A DNA stretch of 6,097 bases from Geothermobacter sp964441925 (GCA_964441925.1 CAYTVY010000139.1:1-6097), one strand, 5' to 3'. Counted from the stretch's first letter, positions 1 to 5,892 are shown. Notes: generated from the sequence alone by a model not told the origin. Numbers and translations: made by a program.

Positions 1-20
1 TCGTAAGGCGCACCCGTAGG

Positions 21-112
21 TTCGCCGGTGATTTTTGGGAAGCGCAGGCAGGTCATCCGCCTTCATCGCAGATTACGGCGTGATGAAAATGACTTGCGCT
101 ATTCGCCGGTGA
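21..112. repeat. Direct-repeat-flanked nested inverted repeat element
   Basis: The 11-bp sequence TTCGCCGGTGA occurs exactly at 21-31 and again at 102-112. Between the copies lie three nested pairs of complementary arms in the correct order: GCGCA 42-46 with TGCGC 95-99, GTCAT 52-56 with ATGAC 89-93, and TTCATC 62-67 with GATGAA 82-87. The arms would fold into one interrupted stem with internal loops and a terminal loop of about 14 nt. The arrangement could be a small structured RNA, a miniature insertion with a target duplication, or a dispersed palindromic repeat; the sequence alone does not decide. No T-tract follows on either strand, so it is not an ordinary terminator. The rest of 1-130 contains no gene I can support. 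Confidence 0.4.
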
Positions 113-130
113 CAAGCTCACTGATTCAGG

Positions 131-159
131 TAAAAGAAAGGCGGGCGCCGAACCCGCCT
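131..159 (-). terminator. Intrinsic terminator after the 59-aa gene
   Basis: Read on the minus strand, a perfect 7-bp stem (AGGCGGG at 153-159, CCCGCCT at 139-145) with a 7-nt loop is followed immediately by the U-rich tail TTCTTTTA (138-131). It lies 17 nt beyond the stop codon of the 59-aa gene, as expected for a rho-independent terminator. No T-tract follows on the plus strand, so the direction is clear. Confidence 0.8.
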
Positions 160-175
160 CCATGCCGCGACCGGC

Positions 176-355
176 TCAGGGCCGCTCGCAGTTTTCACCA
201 GCCCACCGCTGGTAACGCTCGCCGGTCTTCACTTCCAGCATGGTTCCTTCGCAGGCAACGACCTCACCATGCTGATGGGTGATCAGGTGTTCGACCTCGC
301 GAAACCGACCCTCACGAACTTCCTGACAGAGTTTGCGCACTTCATCCCTTTTCAT
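176..355 (-). CDS. Small hypothetical protein, 59 aa
   Basis: I do not recognise this protein. It is a 59-residue soluble polypeptide with a charged N-terminal half that looks helical (MKRDEVRKL..., many Arg and Glu), a His pair in HLITHQH (residues 23-29), and three Cys at 10, 35 and 56. There is no signal peptide or membrane segment. The start at 355 is chosen because AAAGGAG lies at the right distance upstream (GGAG about 7 nt from the ATG). A longer frame could start at 406, but that ATG overlaps a perfect TATAAT box (410-405), so it would not be transcribed from that promoter. The gene thus has its own promoter, ribosome site and terminator, which argues that it is real and monocistronic. 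Metal binding through the His and Cys residues is possible but unproven; no function is assigned. Confidence 0.7.
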   Translation of the reverse strand: MKRDEVRKLCQEVREGRFREVEHLITHQHGEVVACEGTMLEVKTGERYQRWAGENCERP

Positions 356-404
356 ACGCCGCTCCTTTCTTTTGCCGGGTCTGTGGCGGCTGACCATCAG
401 TTTC

Positions 405-410
405 ATTATA
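405..410 (-). promoter_or_regulatory. Sigma-70 -10 box for the 59-aa gene
   Basis: The minus strand reads GGTATAATG, an exact TATAAT, 49 nt upstream of the chosen ATG at 355. The predicted transcript would start near 398 and carry a leader of roughly 43 nt containing the SD. No good -35 hexamer is seen 16-18 nt further upstream, where the sequence is GC-rich (near AAAGGG), so the promoter may need an activator or be weak. Confidence 0.55.
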
Positions 411-441
411 CCGCAACCCGGCCGCGGCCCTTTCGGCCTGC

Positions 442-1116
442 TCAGCCCGCCAGGCGCTGCAGCAACGCCTCGGCCACAGCGGTGCTCGAGGCCGGATTCT
501 GGCCGGTGATCAGGTTGCCGTCGATCTCGACGTGACTGCTCCAGGGCTCCCCGGCAACGAAGTCGGCTCCCCGTTCACGCAGTTCGCTCTCGAGCAGAAA
601 CGGCATCAGCCCGTCCAGTTCCACCGCCTTCTCCTCGGCGTCGGTAAAGGCGGTCAGCCGCCGGCCGGCGACCAGCGGCGAACCGTCGTCCAGATCGACA
701 TGCACCAACCCGGCCGGCCCGTGGCAGACGGCAGCCAGCAGACTGCCGTCGGCGAAATGGGTCCGCAACAGGGTCTGCAGTTCGGGACACTCGGGAAAAT
801 CGAACATGGTCCCGTGGCCACCAGCGAGAAAAACCGCGGAGAAACGGTGAGTCAGCAGGTTCCGCAAGGCAATGGTCTCCATCAGAACCGACCGCGCTTC
901 GCTCCAGGCAACCACCTGGGCATCATCCTCCAGCGAGCGGGGATCGAGCGGCGCAGCCCCCCCGAGGGGACTGGCAACCGTCACCGGCACACCGGCGGCA
1001 CGGAACAGTTGCCAGGGGACGGCGAACTCCTCCAGCCACAGACCGGTCGGATGCTCAGCGTCAATGCAGTCGTGGCTGGTCACGACCATGAGAATCTTTC
1101 TGTCGGGCAGGGTCAT
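442..1116 (-). CDS. DJ-1/PfpI family protein, Hsp31-like (type 1 glutamine amidotransferase domain)
   Basis: This is a single-domain cytoplasmic protein of 224 aa spanning the DJ-1/PfpI fold. Visible landmarks are the N-terminal strand KILMVVTSHD (7-16), TGLWLEE (24-30) supplying the conserved Glu30, FLAGGHGTMFDFP (96-108), the nucleophile elbow AAVCHGPAGL (128-137) with Cys131 and His132, and TGQNPASS (204-211). The TGxWLEE, GGHG and TGQNPxSS signatures match the yeast Hsp31/bacterial HchA-like branch rather than the PfpI protease branch. Members of that branch are reported as glutathione-independent glyoxalases converting methylglyoxal to D-lactate, and as holdases or stress proteins; the substrate here is inferred only from family. 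The start is supported by AAAGGAGGT (1130-1122) 5 nt before the ATG. The gene is divergent from the glutamate-cysteine ligase gene and lies upstream of the separately promoted 59-aa gene. I see no clear T-tailed terminator after its stop. Confidence 0.88.
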   Translation of the reverse strand: MTLPDRKILMVVTSHDCIDAEHPTGLWLEEFAVPWQLFRAAGVPVTVASPLGGAAPLDPRSLEDDAQVVAWSEARSVLMETIALRNLLTHRFSAVFLAGGHGTMFDFPECPELQTLLRTHFADGSLLAAVCHGPAGLVHVDLDDGSPLVAGRRLTAFTDAEEKAVELDGLMPFLLESELRERGADFVAGEPWSSHVEIDGNLITGQNPASSTAVAEALLQRLAG

Positions 1117-1136
1117 ACCGGACCTCCTTTCGGACC

Positions 1137-1146
1137 GTTTGCAAAC
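1137..1146. promoter_or_regulatory. Perfect palindrome in the divergent intergenic region (possible operator)
   Basis: GTTTGCAAAC is a perfect 10-bp palindrome in the 128-bp space between the divergent Hsp31-like and glutamate-cysteine ligase genes, 20 bp upstream of the Hsp31-like ATG. Its location would suit a regulator binding site. I cannot match it to a known regulator, and a 10-bp palindrome can arise by chance. No strong -35/-10 pair is visible for either gene; the best plus-strand candidate (TTGCAA 1140s, CATAGC 1160s) is weak. Confidence 0.25.
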
Positions 1147-1227
1147 CTATCCTTTTTCAAGCATAGCGCCCTTTTCCCCTTTGGCCAGACCGGCAACCCT
1201 CCTGCCCCGAGACAAAGTGACCGTCTC

Positions 1228-1248
1228 ATGGTAATCTCCCCTCCATGA
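1228..1248 (+). other. Possible six-codon leader frame overlapping the gshA start
   Basis: An ATG at 1228 opens a frame encoding MVISPP whose TGA stop (1246-1248) overlaps the gshA ATG as ATGA. This geometry permits translational coupling, which would offset the missing SD in front of gshA. The mini-frame itself has only a poor upstream ribosome site (near AAGTGA), and so short a frame easily occurs by chance. Confidence 0.2.
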
Positions 1249-2615
1249 GCACCCTGAACCGAACCGAGCTCGAGCAGCCCGTCAGCGACCTGGCCCGGCT
1301 GACCGACTTTCTCCGCCGCGGTGCCCGGCCCGTCGCCGACTTCGGCATCGGCGCCGAAACCGAAAAGCTGGTCATCGACAGCGAAAGCGGCGAGGCCGCC
1401 CCCTACGGGCGCATTCGCCAGCTGCTCGAGAGGCTGGCCGCCGACCGGCCCTGGAAGGAGGTCCGCGAACAGGGGCAGCTGATCGCCTTGCTCGGAGAAC
1501 ATTCCTCCGTCACCCTCGAGCCCGGCGGGCAGATCGAGCTGTCGGGCCGCTTCTGCCCCGACATCCACTGCTGCGAGGGGGATTTCGCCGCCCATGTCGC
1601 CGCCGTGGTGCAGGCCGCCGAACCGCTGGGACTGACCTTTCTCGGCCTCGGCGTCCAGCCCTTCACCCCGCTGGAGAAGATCGACTGGCTGCCCAAGTCC
1701 CGCTACGGCATCATGGGCCCCTACATGGAGCGCACCGGCGACATGGGACAGCGGATGATGAAGCAGAGCGCCGGCCTGCAGGTCAATCTCGATTTCGAGA
1801 ACGAGGAGGACGCCGTCTTCAAGCTGCGGCTCGGCCAGGTGCTCGCCCCCCTGCTCTATGCCCTGTTCGCCAACTCGCCCTTCATGGACGGCCGGCCGAC
1901 CGGCTTCCTTTCGACCCGCGGCGAAATCTGGTCGCGCACCGACCCCGACCGCTGCGGCCTGATTCCGGCCCTGTTCGCCGAGGGGGCGACCCTGGCGACC
2001 TACACCGAATACGCCCTCGACGTGCCGATGTACTTCATCGTCCGCAACGGCCGCTACCTCGACCTGACCCAGAGACGCTTCACCTTCCGGCACTACCTGG
2101 CGGAAGGCTTCTCCGGACACCGGGCCACCCTCGCCGACTGGGACCTGCACCTGTCGACCCTCTTTCCCGAAGTCCGGCTGCGGCCGCAGATCGAGATTCG
2201 CAGCGCCGATTCCCTGCCACAGCGACTGACTCTCAGCGTCGCCGCCCTGCTCAAGGGCCTCTTCTACGACCGGCAGGCGGCAAAGGAGACCTGGCGCCTG
2301 CTCTGGCCGGGCGAAATCGCGGCCCTCGAGGAAAGCTACCGGCAGTCGTGGAAGGCGGGCCTGGCCACCCGGCAGAACGGCCACCGGCTGCGCGACCTGG
2401 CCCGGGAGGTGCTTGCGCTGGCCCGGCAGGGCCTGCGCCGCCAGCAGCGCCGCAACCGCCGCGGCTGCGACGAAACCGTCTATCTCGAGCCGCTGCGGCA
2501 GATCGCCGAGGAAGGCGTCACCCTGGCCGAACGCCTGCTGCGCGACTGGCGTGGAGAACGCCGGCACGACCTGGCGATGCTCAAGCGCCACTGCGCCTTC
2601 CGCCTGGAGGCCTGA
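1245..2615 (+). CDS. gshA: Glutamate-cysteine ligase, plant/proteobacterial (GCS2) type
   Basis: The enzyme joins L-glutamate and L-cysteine with ATP to make gamma-glutamylcysteine, the first and usually rate-limiting step of glutathione synthesis, in the cytoplasm. The 456-aa length is typical of the class that includes alphaproteobacterial and plant enzymes. Signatures along the protein are DFGIGAETEKLV (32-43), LEPGGQIELSG (91-101), MMKQSAGLQVNLDF (171-184), FANSPFMDGRPTGFLS (208-223), YALDVPMYFIVRNGRYLD (256-273), and LSTLFPEVRLRPQIEIRSAD (303-322). These cover the ATP/metal and substrate-binding core of GCS2. The related EgtA (ergothioneine) branch is less likely given these matches. The ATG at 1245 fits the family N-terminus, but the bases before it (CTCCCCTCC) contain no SD, so initiation may be leaderless, weak, or coupled to a six-codon frame ending at the ATGA. 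No gshB lies in this window, so the second step is encoded elsewhere or gamma-glutamylcysteine is the end product. Confidence 0.93.
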   Translation: MSTLNRTELEQPVSDLARLTDFLRRGARPVADFGIGAETEKLVIDSESGEAAPYGRIRQLLERLAADRPWKEVREQGQLIALLGEHSSVTLEPGGQIELSGRFCPDIHCCEGDFAAHVAAVVQAAEPLGLTFLGLGVQPFTPLEKIDWLPKSRYGIMGPYMERTGDMGQRMMKQSAGLQVNLDFENEEDAVFKLRLGQVLAPLLYALFANSPFMDGRPTGFLSTRGEIWSRTDPDRCGLIPALFAEGATLATYTEYALDVPMYFIVRNGRYLDLTQRRFTFRHYLAEGFSGHRATLADWDLHLSTLFPEVRLRPQIEIRSADSLPQRLTLSVAALLKGLFYDRQAAKETWRLLWPGEIAALEESYRQSWKAGLATRQNGHRLRDLAREVLALARQGLRRQQRRNRRGCDETVYLEPLRQIAEEGVTLAERLLRDWRGERRHDLAMLKRHCAFRLEA

Positions 2616-2783
2616 GGCCGGCTGTGCATCGCCACAGTCCGGGCATGTGGCGTGCCGAGAGATGCCATGCGGCCATGGCGGTGGGCAACGGACGGCCGGG
2701 GCGATATCCTGCAGCCAACGTCGTTCCGTTGTGGCAGGCGGGGCGGCCGACCTTCTTTCTTTCCTTACCTTGAGACAGGACCA

Positions 2784-2829
2784 GGGCCGGAACCGGGATG
2801 ACCTCCCCCGCTTCCGGCCCTCTCCTTTT
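2784..2829 (+). terminator. Putative intrinsic terminator between gshA and transketolase
   Basis: GGGCCGGAA (2784-2792) pairs perfectly with TTCCGGCCC (2812-2820). The stem can extend inwards by CGGG/CCCG past one C-C mismatch, and it is followed directly by TCTCCTTTT (2821-2829). It lies 169 nt after the gshA stop and 157 nt before the transketolase ATG. The simplest reading is termination of the gshA transcript. If the transketolase promoter lies further upstream, the same hairpin would sit in its leader and could act as an attenuator. Confidence 0.65.
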
Positions 2830-2971
2830 GACCAGAACCCCCGAAAGCCGGCCGCCGGCCCTGAATTCAACCCCTTGCATCGTCCCCTGCCGGCCCGGCC
2901 GGAGAGGGCGTCTTTTGAGCCTTGAAAAATTCCGTCAATCCTGCTTGAATGCGCACATTCTCGACCCCCTT

Positions 2972-2976
2972 GGAGG
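2972..2976 (+). promoter_or_regulatory. Ribosome binding site fixing the transketolase start
   Basis: GGAGG is placed 10 nt before the ATG at 2987. The frame is open back to an ATG at 2798, but the extra 63 residues are low-complexity, unlike any transketolase N-terminus, and run through the terminator-like hairpin. This SD and the family alignment both favour 2987. Confidence 0.8.
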
Positions 2977-2986
2977 AACACAGACC

Positions 2987-4972
2987 ATGACTCTGCCGCC
3001 GCTGAATCTCGATCAGGCCCGCCGGGCCGTCGACACCATCCGCCTGCTCTCCGCCGACATGGTGGAAAAGGCCAACTCCGGCCATCCGGGCACCCCGATG
3101 GAAGCCGCTCCCATCGCCTACCTGCTCTTCGCCCGGCACATGCGCCACAACCCGAAGAATCCCGACTGGGCCGGCCGCGACCGCTTCATCCTCTCCTGCG
3201 GCCATGCCTCGGCCCTGCTCTATTCCATGCTGCACCTGACCGGCTACGGTCTGACCCTGGACGATCTGAAGAACTTCCGTCAGCTCGGCAGCCCGACCGC
3301 CGGTCACCCCGAATTCGGCCACGCCCCCGGCATCGAGACCACCACCGGCCCACTCGGCCAGGGGATCTCGGTCGGCGTCGGCATGGCCATGGGCCTGCGT
3401 TTTCTCCAGAAACGGGTGAGCGACAGGCTGTTCGACAGCACCATCTACGCCCTCTGCTCCGACGGCGACCTGATGGAAGGCGTCGCATCCGAAGCCGCCT
3501 CCCTGGCCGGCCACCTGCGGCTGGGCAACCTGGTCTATCTCTACCTCGACAACCGCATCACCATCGAGGGCGACACCAGCCTGGCCTTCACCGAGGAGGT
3601 GGCCACCCGCTACCTCAGCTACGGCTGGCAGGTGCAGCACGTCGAGGGGGAAAACCTGCAGGACCTCGACCGCGCCATCACCCGCGCCAAGCATTCGCCC
3701 CGTCCCTCGCTGATCATCGCCCGCAGCCACATCGGCTACGGTGCCCCGACCAAGCAGGACACCGCCGGCGCCCACGGCGCCCCTCTCGGCAGCGAGGAAC
3801 TGGCCGGCGCCAAGGCCTTCTTCGGCCGCGACCCGCAGAAGAGCTTCGACGTCCCCGAAGACGTCCGCCGGTACATGGCCGGGGCGGTCGAGCGCGGCGC
3901 CGAGCTCGAGGCCGCCTGGCAGAGCGCCTTCGAGGCCGAACTGGAGCAGAACGAGGCCCTGCGCGACTGGCAGCGGGCCGCCGCCGGTGAGCTGCCGGCC
4001 GGCTGGGACGAACTGCCCGGTTTCGCCGCCGGCGAAAAACTCGCCACCCGGCAGGCCAGCGGCAAGACCCTCAACGCCCTGGCGGCAAAGCTGCCCTTCC
4101 TGCTCGGCGGCTCCGCCGACCTGGGCCCTTCGAACAACACCGTCATCAAGGAGGAAGGCTCCTTCACCGCCTGCACCGTCGGCCGCAACATCCATTTCGG
4201 CGTCCGCGAACACGGCATGGGGGCGATCCTCAACGGCCTGGCCCACATCCCCGGCCTGATTCCCTACGGCGGCACCTTCGCCATCTTCGCCGACTACATG
4301 CGGCCGCCCATGCGCCTGGCCGCCATGATGGGCCTGCAGGTCGTCTATGTGCTGACCCACGACTCCATCGGTCTCGGCGAGGACGGCCCGACCCACCAGC
4401 CGATCGAGCAGCTGGCCAACCTGCGGGCGGTGCCCAACCTGACGGTGATCCGCCCGGCCGACGCCAGCGAGACGGTCGAGGCCTGGAAGGCGGCCATCCG
4501 CAACCAGAGCGGTCCCACCGCCCTCATCCTCTCCCGCCAGGGCTGGGCCAACTTCGACCGGCAGCAGCTGACGCCGGCCGCCGAGCTGCACCGTGGCGGC
4601 TACGTGCTGTCGCCGGAAGAGGGCGAGCTGCAGGCGATCATCATCGCCACCGGCTCGGAAGTCCCCCTGGCGCTCGAGGCGCAGAAGCAGCTGGCCGCCG
4701 AAGGCGTCGGCGTCCGGGTGGTCAACCTGCCGAGCTGGGAGCTGTTCGAACAGCAGGACGCCGCCTACATCGAGTCGGTCCTGCCGGCCGCCTGCACCCG
4801 GCGCGTCGCCGTCGAGGCCGGATCGACCTTCGGCTGGGAGCGCTGGGTCGGCACAGAGGGACGGATCATCGGCATGACCGGCTACGGCGCCAGCGGCCCG
4901 GCCGCCGAACTGTTCCGCCACTTCGGCTTCACCGTGGAAAACATCGTCGCCCAGGTGAAGGAACTGCTCTGA
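2987..4972 (+). CDS. tkt: Transketolase
   Basis: This thiamine-diphosphate enzyme moves two-carbon ketol units between sugar phosphates in the non-oxidative pentose phosphate pathway (xylulose-5-P with ribose-5-P or erythrose-4-P). The 661 aa match the usual bacterial length of about 660. The N-terminal ThDP-binding domain shows NSGHPGTPM (30-38, His33), SCGHASALLY (70-79, His72), TTGPLGQGI (119-127), the metal/ThDP motif CSDGDLMEG...LDNR (157-190), and GAHGAPLG (261-268, His263). The central pyrimidine-binding domain shows GGSADLGPSNNT (374-385), GVREHGM (405-411) with the catalytic Glu408, and THDSIGLGEDGPTHQP (457-472, substrate-binding His470). The C-terminal domain follows from about 545 (IIIATGSEVPLAL). 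All key residues are present, so the enzyme should be active. It is probably transcribed alone, with a terminator after it; its stop codon lies inside a perfect hairpin. Confidence 0.97.
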   Translation: MTLPPLNLDQARRAVDTIRLLSADMVEKANSGHPGTPMEAAPIAYLLFARHMRHNPKNPDWAGRDRFILSCGHASALLYSMLHLTGYGLTLDDLKNFRQLGSPTAGHPEFGHAPGIETTTGPLGQGISVGVGMAMGLRFLQKRVSDRLFDSTIYALCSDGDLMEGVASEAASLAGHLRLGNLVYLYLDNRITIEGDTSLAFTEEVATRYLSYGWQVQHVEGENLQDLDRAITRAKHSPRPSLIIARSHIGYGAPTKQDTAGAHGAPLGSEELAGAKAFFGRDPQKSFDVPEDVRRYMAGAVERGAELEAAWQSAFEAELEQNEALRDWQRAAAGELPAGWDELPGFAAGEKLATRQASGKTLNALAAKLPFLLGGSADLGPSNNTVIKEEGSFTACTVGRNIHFGVREHGMGAILNGLAHIPGLIPYGGTFAIFADYMRPPMRLAAMMGLQVVYVLTHDSIGLGEDGPTHQPIEQLANLRAVPNLTVIRPADASETVEAWKAAIRNQSGPTALILSRQGWANFDRQQLTPAAELHRGGYVLSPEEGELQAIIIATGSEVPLALEAQKQLAAEGVGVRVVNLPSWELFEQQDAAYIESVLPAACTRRVAVEAGSTFGWERWVGTEGRIIGMTGYGASGPAAELFRHFGFTVENIVAQVKELL

Positions 4973-4988
4973 CGGTCGAACCGTCAGA
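4968..4988. repeat. Perfect hairpin spanning the transketolase stop codon
   Basis: TCTGACGGT (4968-4976) and ACCGTCAGA (4980-4988) form a perfect 9-bp stem with a 3-nt loop CGA. The TGA stop (4970-4972) is inside the left arm. No T-tract follows, so it is not itself an intrinsic terminator. It may protect the mRNA 3' end or simply precede the terminator. Confidence 0.55.
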
Positions 4989-5013
4989 CCGGCCACAATC
5001 AACCGCAAAAGCG

Positions 5014-5046
5014 ACGGGCAGCCCGATTGGGCTGCCCGTTCTGTTT
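5014..5046 (+). terminator. Intrinsic terminator after transketolase, probably bidirectional
   Basis: ACGGGCAGCCC (5014-5024) and GGGCTGCCCGT (5029-5039) form a perfect 11-bp stem with a GATT loop, followed on the plus strand by TCTGTTT. On the minus strand the same stem is followed by CGCTTTTGCGG, so it may also stop transcription arriving from the convergent HEPN/MNT operon. It lies 41 nt after the transketolase stop. Confidence 0.88.
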
Positions 5047-5082
5047 GCCGGGATGTCCCATCCCGGCGCCGTCAAATCGGCG
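5047..5082. repeat. Two further adjacent inverted repeats
   Basis: Immediately after the terminator tail, GCCGGGATG (5047-5055) and CATCCCGGC (5059-5067) form a perfect 9-bp stem with loop TCC. A smaller CGCCG/CGGCG stem (5067-5071 with 5078-5082, loop TCAAAT) abuts it. Neither has a strong T-tract. They lie downstream of both convergent transcription units and may strengthen 3'-end formation for the minus-strand operon. Confidence 0.5.
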
Positions 5083-5142
5083 AACCTCCGTAACTGACCA
5101 GTTTCATTGCTGAATCTTTATCCCGCCCCGTCCATCGACCCG

Positions 5143-5448
5143 TCATCCCCGTCTGGGAACAAGAATTTCGTACCCTTGTTCAATATGCCGGCGAAATTCC
5201 GGTGAGATCCTATGCCAGTCGAGCACGTCAACCCGGAACGGCAAAGACGATTCTTCAAAGGCGTCCTGCAACCGGTAGTAGAGATCACGTGGCAACCGTT
5301 CCTGTCCAACCACGACCAGGTCAAGGTCGGAGTGAGGCCTGGCGGTACCCTTGACGCGGGAACCGAAGGCGCGAATTTCCGCATCGGGAACAAACCGTTG
5401 CAGAATCTCCCAGACCGTCTTCAGGGCTTCAGGCGGCAGGTCAATCAT
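5143..5448 (-). CDS. MNT-type nucleotidyltransferase, antitoxin of a HEPN/MNT pair
   Basis: This 101-aa minimal nucleotidyltransferase has the signature GSRVKGT...SDLDL: Gly29-Ser30, ten residues, then Asp41-x-Asp43 (GSX10DXD). A third acidic residue, Asp74 in FRVDVLDW, completes the metal-binding triad of the DNA polymerase beta-like fold. Characterised MntA antitoxins neutralise their HEPN partner by adding AMP to a tyrosine next to the RNase motif; that activity is inferred here from the intact motif and the partner's sequence. The ATG at 5448 overlaps the end of the HEPN gene by 8 nt (AATGATTGA) and has no good SD, so translation is probably coupled to the HEPN gene. An in-frame start at 5565 would overlap the HEPN gene by over 100 nt and adds residues outside the domain, so it is rejected. 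The DNA is less GC-rich than transketolase, consistent with acquired DNA. Confidence 0.9.
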   Translation of the reverse strand: MIDLPPEALKTVWEILQRFVPDAEIRAFGSRVKGTARPHSDLDLVVVGQERLPRDLYYRLQDAFEESSLPFRVDVLDWHRISPEFRRHIEQGYEILVPRRG

Positions 5449-5863
5449 TGCGGTCTGCAAGTGCAGCCAGCAGAGCTTTGGCTGCGGGGAGAAATTCGGT
5501 CGCACTTCGGTAGACATCCCTGGCGACCTCTTCATCGTAAACATGCGACGTCTGATTACGGGCACGGTGAAAGATCATCCAGCGCTCGACGTCGTCGATC
5601 AGGCGTGATTCGGCAGCCAGGCGAAAAAGCTGCCGGCGGGTAATGCCTTCGACACTTTCCCGCGAGACGTTGTTTTCCAACCAGCGCTTGAGAAATTTCC
5701 AGCAAAGTTCGTAGGTGAATGCAAAATTCTGAATCGCTCCGGCAATCATGGCGTTTTTCTGCACGGGGGACAGGCTGTCCATGAATGTCCGGTTGCGGGT
5801 TTCGGCCAGAACGGCATCAAGGGAATCCACGGCTTTCTTCAGGCTGCTCAGGTCCAGGTCCAT
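5441..5863 (-). CDS. HEPN-domain toxin, HI0074/nucleotidyltransferase substrate-binding family (HepT-like)
   Basis: This 140-aa, mainly helical cytoplasmic protein belongs to the family first described as the nucleotidyltransferase substrate-binding protein HI0074, now seen as HEPN ribonuclease toxins. Features are an N-terminal helix (SLKKAVDSLDAVLAE, 7-21), the helix containing NFAFTYELCWKFLKRWLE (46-63), and the catalytic motif RNQTSHVY (102-109). The last fits RX4HXY with Arg102 and His107 as the RNase residues and Tyr109 as the expected AMPylation site. The toxin is predicted to cleave RNA and be silenced by the MNT protein encoded immediately downstream. The start at 5863 has an SD-like AGGAGAGAGG just upstream. 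A plausible promoter lies about 45-70 nt before the gene. The toxin is first in the operon, so the coupled antitoxin can be made only from the same message. Confidence 0.9.
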   Translation of the reverse strand: MDLDLSSLKKAVDSLDAVLAETRNRTFMDSLSPVQKNAMIAGAIQNFAFTYELCWKFLKRWLENNVSRESVEGITRRQLFRLAAESRLIDDVERWMIFHRARNQTSHVYDEEVARDVYRSATEFLPAAKALLAALADRND

Positions 5864-5892
5864 CGTCCTCTCTCCTGCCGGGAAATCGCCCC

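Larger units (their letters stand above)
2616..2986. other. Gene-free spacer between gshA and transketolase
   Basis: This 371-bp stretch contains no coding region I can support. Frames crossing it on either strand lack recognisable domains and run antisense or out of register with the neighbours. Its notable content is a strong hairpin with a T-rich tail in the middle (described separately) and the transketolase ribosome site at the end. A pyrimidine-rich run (CTTCTTTCTTTCC, from about 2752) precedes the hairpin. A sigma-70 promoter for transketolase is expected between about 2830 and 2950, but no strong hexamer pair stands out. I recognise no known riboswitch. Confidence 0.5.

Noticed and set aside
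3..83. Open frame from the left edge to a TGA at 81-83, possibly a gene end
   Set aside because: Only 26 codons with no GC bias at third positions, unlike the neighbouring genes, and it runs through the nested inverted repeats. Not enough to call a partial CDS.
532..1248. Plus-strand 238-codon frame opposite the Hsp31-like gene
   Set aside because: It is antisense to a clearly recognisable DJ-1/PfpI protein and has no domain of its own.
2581..2880. Minus-strand 99-codon frame in the gshA-tkt spacer with a CPDC motif nearby in another frame
   Set aside because: A single CxxC is not a zinc ribbon, composition is Arg/Gly/Pro-rich as expected of random GC-rich DNA, and the frame crosses the hairpin. 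No SD was evident.
1113..2981. Very long minus-strand open frame opposite gshA
   Set aside because: It is antisense to a gene with unmistakable GCS2 signatures, has low-complexity Gly/Ala/Gln/Val-rich content and no recognisable domain. GC-rich codons commonly leave the opposite strand free of stops.
2798..2986. 63-residue N-terminal extension of transketolase
   Set aside because: The extension is unlike any transketolase N-terminus, begins within the terminator-like hairpin, and a proper SD precedes the ATG at 2987.
2867..5008. 713-codon minus-strand open frame opposite transketolase
   Set aside because: This is the same high-GC antisense artefact. The plus strand has a complete transketolase with all catalytic motifs and a good SD.
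5449..5565. Longer MNT protein starting at 5565
   Set aside because: It would overlap the HEPN gene by over 100 nt and add residues outside the nucleotidyltransferase domain. The 8-nt overlap start at 5448 is the usual coupled arrangement.
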